From the NCBI GenBank assembly GCA_003499955.1, contig DNRP01000146.1, forward strand, positions 603 through 12,140: DNA of 11,538 nt, in the 5' to 3' direction. The notes under the pieces are model-generated. The model was not told where the DNA came from. It made no database searches and saw only the letters and a list, made by a program, of their open reading frames with translations. The position numbers were made by a program, and so were the translations under genes. Source of the DNA: Cyanobacteria bacterium UBA9971 (GTDB taxonomy: Bacteria; Cyanobacteriota; Vampirovibrionia; Gastranaerophilales; UBA9971). Positions 5,212-10,852 of the stretch are shown here, in pieces; position 1 is the first letter of the stretch, and each line of letters opens with the position of its first letter.

Positions 5212-8200
5212 CTTTTATCCTTTCCTGCTTTAGATTGCCACGTCGGCAGCAATGCTGCCTCCTCGCAATGACAACTGGAAAATTTATTAATGAAGTACTC
5301 TAAAACTTTAGAAGGCTTATATTCTTTAGTTTTATTCCAACTATTTTTTGCTTTTTCATTACCGCTCATATAAAGATAATGTCTTGCACGAGTAATACCC
5401 ACATAAATAAGCCTTAAATGCTCATGTATCTGCTCAAGCTTAATTATATCAACACTTTTATGAAGTTTTTTAATCTGCCTTATTTGATTTATAAGCTTCC
5501 CGCTTCTTCCGATGTCAACAACTTCGGGTGTCACAGGATAACTAAACTTAACTTCCTGCATTTCAGGCATAAATACAGCATCAAACTCCAAACCCTTTGC
5601 CTTATGGGCAGTCATAATCTGCACAAATTCATATTTATCATCGTCTTTTTCAATTTCATTAAAGAATTTTACCCCGCTAAGCGACTTTTTACCGCCTAAA
5701 TCACTCAAATAGTTCAAAATTTCAGGCAAATTAACCGTTTTATTTTCTTCATTATCCGTGTCGTATCGTCTGAACCTGCTGACTAAAAGACTTATTATTC
5801 TTGCGTTTGACTTGTCTATAACAGAATCAAAATAACTCGCGCCAAGCTCTGCAATGATTTCCTCGGGAGGTAAATTTGATTTATCAAGCCATTTTAATAC
5901 TTCATCCTGAAATTTGCCCAGTGTTTCTGTAGGCAAGTCTTCTTTTCCAAAGCAAATAAACGGAGAACCTGCTTTTTCAAGAAAATGAGCCGCATCAAAC
6001 TCATACTGCAAAATATTTGATTTCACAAATTCTTCATAAAGAATTTTGATTAATTTGTTATTCCAGGGATTATTCAACGCTTCAAGATACGCTTTTATAA
6101 ACCTGAAAACCTTTTTCTGCGCCACAGACTCGGAATAACAAATAAACGGTATGTTATTAGCCTCCAAAAATTGCGCCCATTCAATTACGGCACTGTTTGT
6201 CCTTAATAAAACCCCGATTGTGAAATTAAATGCACTTTTTTTAAGTTTTTGAATTTCTTTTAAGATTTTTGCTTTTTCTTCATCAGCGGTTTCATAAATT
6301 TTAAAACTTAAACAATCTTTTGTTTCAGGGTTTTTACCTTCCACGGCATGAATTTTCAACGGAATAAAAGCATCTTTGAGCAACTCCTGACTTCCTGCCC
6401 AGTCTACCAGAGAATTTGCAAGCTCAAAAACCTCATTTACACATCGCTGGGAGTGATCCATCTCCACAAGATTATTTGTAGTTTTAATAAATTCTTTAAA
6501 TCCCGTCACGTCAGAATTAGAAAAACTCGATGTAATTGCCTGATTCGGGTCGCCACACCTGATTAAATTACCGTTATTTTCGCTAAGAAGCCCGAACAGC
6601 TTCTGTTGAACAGAAGAAGAATCTTGCGCCTCATCTTCTATAATATATTTAAACTTTTCCTGAAAATGCTTTTTAATTTCAGGATGATTTTTTAACAGTT
6701 CAACGCTGTAAATCAACAAATCATCGAAGTCTATCATACTTCTTTCTTTTAATATTCTTTTATATTCTGCATATACAGGATAAAAGTCGAATAATTCCCG
6801 ATAAAGTTCGGAACTTTTATTTGATAAATACTTTCCAATGCTCTCCGAGGTAATTTCCAGAAACTTTGCCTGCGAAATAGCGTTCGGATAGTCATAATTA
6901 AAAGAATTAAACTGATAATCATTGTCTTTAATCAGTTTATTGTAAATTTCCTGCATTATTTTGAATTTCAAAGTGTCATCACAAATATCAAAATCCGCAT
7001 CCAGTCCTATTTTGGTAGAATTATCTCCATTCTTGATTATACTCAATCCAAGACCATGAATAGTGCTGATATGAGGAAATTTTACAAGATCCGGGCAGGA
7101 AGTTTTTATTCTCTCACGGATATTTCTTGCCGCAGAATCCATATACGTAAGCACCAGAATCTCTTCTGGATTAATTCCATCCTGAATCAGCTTTATAATC
7201 AAAGCTTCAAGAATTTTTGTTTTTCCTGCACCGGGAACAGCGGAAATCGCCATTTTTCCCGACTTGTATTCAAGAACTGCCGCCTGATCTTTACGAGGGG
7301 TAAATTCAAACTTTATTTCCGTCTTTTCCTTTACCTCAGAGATAAAACTCTCAATCCCTCCGTCATTTTCCGCTCCTGACACATCGAGCTGACTTGCGTA
7401 ACAGAAAATTTTATCGTCACATAACAAAACCAGCTTCCTTAAAACGTGAGCCGTCTTTTCCAGCGTGAGTTTTTTATGGATTTGAGGGGTATATTTTGAC
7501 TGCTGCCAGTTTTTATTAAAAACCCATGCATTATAAAGTGGTCCCGTGTCATCTTTCATCCATTGACGACTGGAAACATCCAACCATATTTGAATTTTTG
7601 ACTCAATTTCAAGGTCAATAACCTTTTGCGGCGTCGCAATTTTTACGCAATTTCCTTTTATTTCCGGCGCATAAGAAGGATTATCGGAAACAACAGTATC
7701 TTTCATCAAAATCAGCCAGTCTTTATCAGAAAATACTTTATTTTGCAATTTTTCAAAATTTAAAAGCGACTCCACCATTCTATTGAAGTCTTCCAGATTC
7801 TGATTTTCGTTAATATTGGGAAGGATAAGCTCGGAAAAAATCTTCTCCACCTGCATTGAAAGAGACTGTTTCGCAGATTTCAAGTCGTTAATAACAGTTA
7901 TTAATTTTTCTATAGTCCTATCTGTCATCCTGAGCGAAGTAGGGAACCCGCTTTTTCGATTAAGTATCGAAAAAGAAGGGGGTAATCTGTCCATTTGACT
8001 ATTTTCATCACTGGATAGATTCTTCGAGCTAAAGCTCTCAGAATGACAATCAGGAATAGAGATATATCTTGTATTTTCGTATTTTTCAAGTATTTCCTCG
8101 CAAAAAACAGTCGGAATTCCCAACATGCCGGTCAACAAAGACCTAATTTCAAAGGTTTTCGGCTTAAAGCGCCACTCTTCGTTTATTAACTGAAGAATTA

Positions 8201-9356
8201 TGAGCGTCCCAAAAACCAGCGGATCGTCAAAAATCTTCTTAGAGCCTGTCAGAAATTGGTAATCAATATTTTCCAGCTCAAAAAACTCTTTCAGCGCGTG
8301 TTTCAAAGTCCCGTCCATTGAAGGAGCCACAAGCACAATATCATCGGGAGAAATTTTTTCATTATTGATAAGAACTTTTATTTTAGCAAAAACCTGCTCC
8401 AACATTTCCACATGCCGGATAGAATTTTCAATAAGACTAATATTATTCAATTCGGGCGTTTTATCATTTATAATTGCCTGAAACAACTCCCGCGCATCAT
8501 CATAAGAAGGCTTTTTTGAAGTTAAATTAATTATTTCAGAAGGATTTGAAGCTTTTATATCCTCATAACCGCAAGGATTTGCGCATAAATATCCTCTTCT
8601 GGAACTCCCTTGAGGGTCTACAGCTATAAAAAACTCTTTAACTTCGGGGATAAGCTTACTTATAAAGTACTGCGCGGAATATGTGGTTTCATCAAAATCG
8701 TCAACCAGAAGATATTTTATCCTGCCAAAATCAATTTTGCCGCTGTCAACCAAAAAAAAGAAAGTTGAAATTTGTTTGTATTGATCAAAACATCTATAAT
8801 TATTCGCGGATTTTCTAAGCTCTTCAAGCACTTCCTGAGCAAGTTTACCCATTGACTCATCTAAAATTTCAGACCTGTCAATAATTTCATCCTGATCAAG
8901 AAAATTGTTTGTAATAAGCGAATGTCTTCTTAAAATCTGGTGCTTAAGGCTTTTGTGCGACTTGTAATCCCTTAAGCTTTCTTCAAGTTTTTCCCGCTTA
9001 TTTATTTTCTTAATACAACTTTTAATAAAGAGTTCCGAAACTTCAAGCCCGCAAAGGTTGGGTATGATTTCTCTTTTACCTCTGTTATCAGGGATTAACT
9101 CTTCTACAAGCGACCAATTGGATTTAATGGAATTGTAAACAATCCCGTTGAAAGTAAAAATCGGAAGTTCTCCAAGTCCGTTTATTTGAAGTTCCGCTAA
9201 TCTCTCCCTGATTTTTTCGAAAAATACATTTTTTTTATAACTGTTTAAAGTGATAACAAGTATTTCCGACGTCAAAATCCCCGATTCGACAAGTTCAATA
9301 AACTTTTCAACCAGAAACGACGATTTCCCCGATTTTAAAGGTCCTTCGATATACAT
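5208..9356 (-). CDS. Double UvrD-like helicase (AddB/AdnA-like module fused to AddA/PcrA-like module)
   Basis: This 1382-residue protein contains two superfamily 1 helicase modules. Module 1 (about 1-680) has Walker A GPLKSGKS at 5-12, a motif II-like VDDFDE (218-223) and a motif III-like DPQ (247-249), but where motif VI should supply the arginine finger it reads CDDK (646-649), so it looks like an inactive or weakened helicase. Module 2 (about 680-1345) is complete: Walker A AVPGAGKT (706-713), DEAQD (908-912), GDPNQ (935-939), TAHKAKGLEFD (1249-1259) and VGITRAR ending at Arg1325. This pairing resembles AdnA/AdnB or AddB/AddA, with no nuclease domain in the protein itself; the next gene supplies one. 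The expected role is unwinding and resecting broken DNA ends for recombination, with degradation of foreign linear DNA possible. Residues 437-478 and 1362-1375 are translated from palindromic repeats. The ATG at 9356 has only a weak ribosome site, and a stop lies five codons upstream. Confidence 0.9.
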   Translation of the reverse strand: MYIEGPLKSGKSSFLVEKFIELVESGILTSEILVITLNSYKKNVFFEKIRERLAELQINGLGELPIFTFNGIVYNSIKSNWSLVEELIPDNRGKREIIPNLCGLEVSELFIKSCIKKINKREKLEESLRDYKSHKSLKHQILRRHSLITNNFLDQDEIIDRSEILDESMGKLAQEVLEELRKSANNYRCFDQYKQISTFFFLVDSGKIDFGRIKYLLVDDFDETTYSAQYFISKLIPEVKEFFIAVDPQGSSRRGYLCANPCGYEDIKASNPSEIINLTSKKPSYDDARELFQAIINDKTPELNNISLIENSIRHVEMLEQVFAKIKVLINNEKISPDDIVLVAPSMDGTLKHALKEFFELENIDYQFLTGSKKIFDDPLVFGTLIILQLINEEWRFKPKTFEIRSLLTGMLGIPTVFCEEILEKYENTRYISIPDCHSESFSSKNLSSDENSQMDRLPPSFSILNRKSGFPTSLRMTDRTIEKLITVINDLKSAKQSLSMQVEKIFSELILPNINENQNLEDFNRMVESLLNFEKLQNKVFSDKDWLILMKDTVVSDNPSYAPEIKGNCVKIATPQKVIDLEIESKIQIWLDVSSRQWMKDDTGPLYNAWVFNKNWQQSKYTPQIHKKLTLEKTAHVLRKLVLLCDDKIFCYASQLDVSGAENDGGIESFISEVKEKTEIKFEFTPRKDQAAVLEYKSGKMAISAVPGAGKTKILEALIIKLIQDGINPEEILVLTYMDSAARNIRERIKTSCPDLVKFPHISTIHGLGLSIIKNGDNSTKIGLDADFDICDDTLKFKIMQEIYNKLIKDNDYQFNSFNYDYPNAISQAKFLEITSESIGKYLSNKSSELYRELFDFYPVYAEYKRILKERSMIDFDDLLIYSVELLKNHPEIKKHFQEKFKYIIEDEAQDSSSVQQKLFGLLSENNGNLIRCGDPNQAITSSFSNSDVTGFKEFIKTTNNLVEMDHSQRCVNEVFELANSLVDWAGSQELLKDAFIPLKIHAVEGKNPETKDCLSFKIYETADEEKAKILKEIQKLKKSAFNFTIGVLLRTNSAVIEWAQFLEANNIPFICYSESVAQKKVFRFIKAYLEALNNPWNNKLIKILYEEFVKSNILQYEFDAAHFLEKAGSPFICFGKEDLPTETLGKFQDEVLKWLDKSNLPPEEIIAELGASYFDSVIDKSNARIISLLVSRFRRYDTDNEENKTVNLPEILNYLSDLGGKKSLSGVKFFNEIEKDDDKYEFVQIMTAHKAKGLEFDAVFMPEMQEVKFSYPVTPEVVDIGRSGKLINQIRQIKKLHKSVDIIKLEQIHEHLRLIYVGITRARHYLYMSGNEKAKNSWNKTKEYKPSKVLEYFINKFSSCHCEEAALLPTWQSKAGKDKR
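5232..5272. repeat. Palindromic repeat, copy 4 (single arm) inside the 3' end of the helicase gene
   Basis: Read on the minus strand it starts GTCATTGCGAGG, has a perfect inner hairpin GGCAGC-ATT-GCTGCC and ends GCAATCT; ATTGC pairs with GCAAT. Only one arm is present. It is translated in frame as part of the helicase C-terminus (CHCEEAALLPTWQS) and ends 21 bases before the nuclease start codon, without breaking the ATGA overlap. Confidence 0.9.
7923..8048. repeat. Palindromic repeat, copy 5 (126 bp) inserted in frame in the helicase gene
   Basis: The element runs from TGTCATCCTGAGCG to CTCAGAATGACA. Its outer arms are inverted copies of the family, and two further stems are nested within: CTTTTTCGAT / ATCGAAAAAG (7951-7960 with 7966-7975, loop TAAGT) and AATCTGTCCA / TGGATAGATT (one mismatch). 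The inner arm near 8020-8048 has a GAGCT/AGCTC hairpin. The length is 126 bp, exactly 42 codons, with no stop in the helicase frame. ATC flanks it on both sides (7920-7922 and 8049-8051), which may be a 3-bp target duplication or chance. Confidence 0.9.
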
Positions 9357-9400
9357 GAATGCCGCTTTTTATATAGATTAACATCCCTCGCTCAAATTAC

Positions 9401-9458
9401 TGTTTTCGGAATTTTTATATCCTTCAAACATTTAACGTTTTAAATAAATCCGAAAACA
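9401..9458. promoter_or_regulatory. Spaced inverted repeat upstream of the helicase gene
   Basis: TGTTTTCGGA (9401-9410) and TCCGAAAACA (9449-9458) are a perfect 10-bp inverted repeat 38 bases apart. Between them is a smaller palindrome ATTTAA-CGTT-TTAAAT (9430-9445). Neither is followed by a T run on the minus strand, so a terminator for the upstream 48-residue gene is unlikely. A regulator-binding region for the helicase-nuclease operon is the simplest reading. A possible near-leaderless promoter (TTGAGC, 16 bases, TATAAA) lies between this and the helicase ATG. Confidence 0.4.
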
Positions 9459-9527
9459 AATTTAAGTTGGGACAGGTTTTGTAACATGCTTTATTCTAGG
9501 GGAAAAAAACTTTAAACTCAAAAAACT

Positions 9528-9674
9528 TTAATGCTTTAAAATCCTGCCGATTTTTTCTGACATTTTTGAGATTCTTTCGGCTTTAAAAATCACGTTTTTT
9601 AACAGATATTCAATTTTTTGAGCATCTGCGGAAATATTTGCTCTTAAATTATAAAGTTTTTGCTTTTTACCCAT
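9528..9674 (-). CDS. Small basic protein (48 residues), unrecognised, divergent from the XRE regulator
   Basis: The start chosen is the ATG at 9674-9672, which has an AGAGGA ribosome site 7 bases upstream. A longer version starting at 9719 is possible by frame, but that codon would lie at or before the predicted transcription start and has no ribosome site. The protein begins MGKKQKLYNLRANISADAQK and continues with alternating hydrophobic and charged residues to KIGRILKH, so it looks like one or two long basic helices. There is no signal peptide, membrane segment or cysteine. I do not recognise it. Its promoter overlaps the palindrome next to the XRE gene, so it is likely repressed by that regulator. 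It lies 171 bases upstream of the helicase gene on the same strand, with no clear terminator between, so it could be the first gene of that operon. A toxin, antitoxin, anti-repressor or small accessory subunit are all possible. Confidence 0.6.
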   Translation of the reverse strand: MGKKQKLYNLRANISADAQKIEYLLKNVIFKAERISKMSEKIGRILKH

Positions 9675-9719
9675 AATTGTTTCCTCTTTGTAAAGAAAAA
9701 TACTATTACTAATTTTCAT

Positions 9720-9748
9720 AATGTAACGTAGTAATTACGTTATGTCAA
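9720..9748 (-). promoter_or_regulatory. Promoter of the 48-residue gene
   Basis: On the minus strand a perfect -35 TTGACA (9748-9743) is followed by 17 bases and then a -10 TACATT (9725-9720, four of six matches). Transcription would start near 9713, about 39 bases before the ribosome-site-equipped ATG. The spacer contains the palindrome listed as an operator. Confidence 0.65.
9724..9742. promoter_or_regulatory. Candidate operator of the XRE regulator
   Basis: TAACGTA (9724-9730) and TACGTTA (9736-9742) form a perfect 7-bp inverted repeat around GTAAT. It fills the space between -35 and -10 of the minus-strand promoter and ends 24 bases before the -10 of the XRE gene. A dimeric repressor bound here would block the small gene and could also tune its own gene. 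Binding is inferred from position. Confidence 0.55.
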
Positions 9749-9766
9749 CAAGCATTTTAAAATTGT

Positions 9767-9772
9767 TATAAT
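9767..9772 (+). promoter_or_regulatory. Perfect -10 box of the XRE gene; leaderless transcript predicted
   Basis: TATAAT lies only 6 bases before the ATG at 9779, so transcription would begin at or next to the start codon. No ribosome site exists upstream. The -35 region (about 9743-9749, GTCAAC/TGTCAA) is poor and shares bases with the opposing promoter's -35. Confidence 0.6.
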
Positions 9773-9778
9773 TTAGTT

Positions 9779-9982
9779 ATGTTAAAAAATAATTTATCAG
9801 AATTAATGGGACGAAAAAAAATAAAAATAACCGAGTTGCACCGTTTAACGGGACTCGGACGACCTACTCTTACAAAAATTTATTATGAAAAAACGAATTA
9901 TATTAGTTTTGATACGATAGAAAAACTTTGTAAAGCCCTAGAATGTAATACTCAAGAACTCTTAGAATATATCCCTGATTAA
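9779..9982 (+). CDS. XRE/Cro-type helix-turn-helix repressor (67 residues)
   Basis: The protein is a single Cro/cI-type DNA-binding domain with no extra domain. The recognition unit is KITELHRLTG, then the turn and recognition helix LGRPTLTKIYY (about 17-37), followed by SFDTIEKLCKALECNTQELLEYIPD, the standard last two helices of the fold. It probably binds the palindrome at 9724-9742 as a dimer and represses the divergent 48-residue gene, and possibly itself. The mRNA appears leaderless, since TATAAT is 6 bases from the ATG and no ribosome site is seen; this is a feature of lambda cI and some other phage-type repressors. Its 3' end faces the ABC transporter genes tail to tail, with a palindromic repeat between. 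A mobile-element origin is possible, but no phage gene is nearby. Confidence 0.85.
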   Translation: MLKNNLSELMGRKKIKITELHRLTGLGRPTLTKIYYEKTNYISFDTIEKLCKALECNTQELLEYIPD

Positions 9983-10000
9983 GATTTTTAAACGACGATG

Positions 10001-10047
10001 TTACCCTGAACTTGTTTCAGGGTCTGTTTAATCAAGTTCAGCATGCC
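10001..10047. repeat. Palindromic repeat, copy 6, between XRE and ABC permease genes
   Basis: ACCCTGAA (10003-10010) and TTCAGGGT (10016-10023) form a perfect 8-bp hairpin with a CTTGT loop. A second, partly worn arm follows (CAAGTTCAGCATGCC, 10033-10047) that pairs with the first arm over CTGAACTTG. This is the ...CCTGAACTTG... subtype of the same family. It lies in the 69-bp gap between two convergent genes and could slow transcription, but neither strand has the T run of a true intrinsic terminator. Confidence 0.75.
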
Positions 10048-10051
10048 GTTT

Positions 10052-10852
10052 TTATTCCTTCACCGCACCGGAAGTTAAGCCGGCTACAATTCTTTTCTGG
10101 AAGAAAAGAATAATTAAGATAAGAGGAATTGCCCCGATAACAGAACTGGCGGTTAATTGACCTATTACATTGTCTGTTGCTGTAGGGAATTTGCTTATAT
10201 ATATTGGCAAAGTCCGCGAAAAATTAGTTGTGGTAAACGCTACAGCATATATAAACTCGTTCCAGTTAGTAACAAAGACCAAAATAGCCGTGGTCGCCAG
10301 TCCTGATTTTAAAAGAGGAAACAGGATTTTCCAAAATATCGTAAACCCCGAACACCCGTCCATCTTTGCTGATAGCTCAAGTTCTTTAGGGATTTGCTTG
10401 AAATAGCCTGACAACATCCATATCGCAATGGGCAAAGAAAATACCGTATAAGGAATTATTAGAGATATAAGCGTATCTCTTAAGCCCACTTCTCTAAAAA
10501 TCAGATATAAAGGGCTTAATGTCGCGATAGACGGAAACATTGAAATAGCCAAAAACAGGAATAAAGCCGTTTGACCGAACCTGATGTTTTTTCTTGTAAT
10601 GGCATACGCTGAAATTGTCGCCAAACTAAGCGAAAGAAAAGTTGAAACAGTTGAAACAATTAGACTATTTAACATTACGGCACGGAAATTTTCATCATGC
10701 AAAAGAGCTATATAGTTTTTGAAATCTATATAACCAGAATTTATATCGGAAAGAGAGTAAAATAAAAGCAAAATTAAAGGGCCAGCGCACCATGCCACCA
10801 AAAGAAAAATATAAAAAGCTCTTCCTTTTATTTCATTAAATCTTGATCTCAT
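10052..10852 (-). CDS. Carbohydrate ABC importer permease, MalG/UgpE family
   Basis: This is an inner-membrane permease of 266 residues with about six membrane helices (roughly 11-33, 65-86, 95-115, 128-150, 182-202 and 236-256). The cytoplasmic EAA loop that docks the ATPase is at 155-180 (KELELSAKMDG ... ILFPLL) with Asp165, Gly166 and Pro179; the usual second Glu and first Ala are replaced by Leu and Ser. It pairs with the MalF-type permease encoded just upstream. The start is the ATG at 10852-10850, which shares its A with the stop of that gene (TGATG), with an AAGGA ribosome site 9 bases upstream; a TTG three bases earlier is the alternative. The family imports oligosaccharides, glycerol-3-phosphate or other polyols with a binding protein and an ATPase; the substrate cannot be told here. 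The ATPase is not directly downstream, so it is elsewhere or shared. Confidence 0.9.
   Translation of the reverse strand: MRSRFNEIKGRAFYIFLLVAWCAGPLILLLFYSLSDINSGYIDFKNYIALLHDENFRAVMLNSLIVSTVSTFLSLSLATISAYAITRKNIRFGQTALFLFLAISMFPSIATLSPLYLIFREVGLRDTLISLIIPYTVFSLPIAIWMLSGYFKQIPKELELSAKMDGCSGFTIFWKILFPLLKSGLATTAILVFVTNWNEFIYAVAFTTTNFSRTLPIYISKFPTATDNVIGQLTASSVIGAIPLILIILFFQKRIVAGLTSGAVKE

Noticed and set aside
5418..7998. Several plus-strand open frames of 60-107 residues
   Set aside because: All are shadows of the helicase gene; their sequences are Phe/Ile/Asn-rich antisense translations without domain signals.
9483..9530. Short frame starting MLQNLSQLK on the minus strand near 9486
   Set aside because: Only 15 codons, no ribosome site, no support.
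9675..9719. Longer start (MKISNS...) for the 48-residue protein
   Set aside because: No ribosome site, and the codon lies at or before the predicted transcription start; the ATG at 9674 has AGAGGA at good spacing.
10003..10023. Intrinsic terminator between the XRE and permease genes
   Set aside because: The hairpin is good, but no T run follows on either strand; it is better explained as a repeat-family member.
582..10047. CRISPR array
   Set aside because: The repeats are spaced kilobases apart, face each other as inverted pairs and vary in sequence; there are no regular spacers and no cas1/cas2. The Cas4-like nuclease is operonic with a helicase instead.
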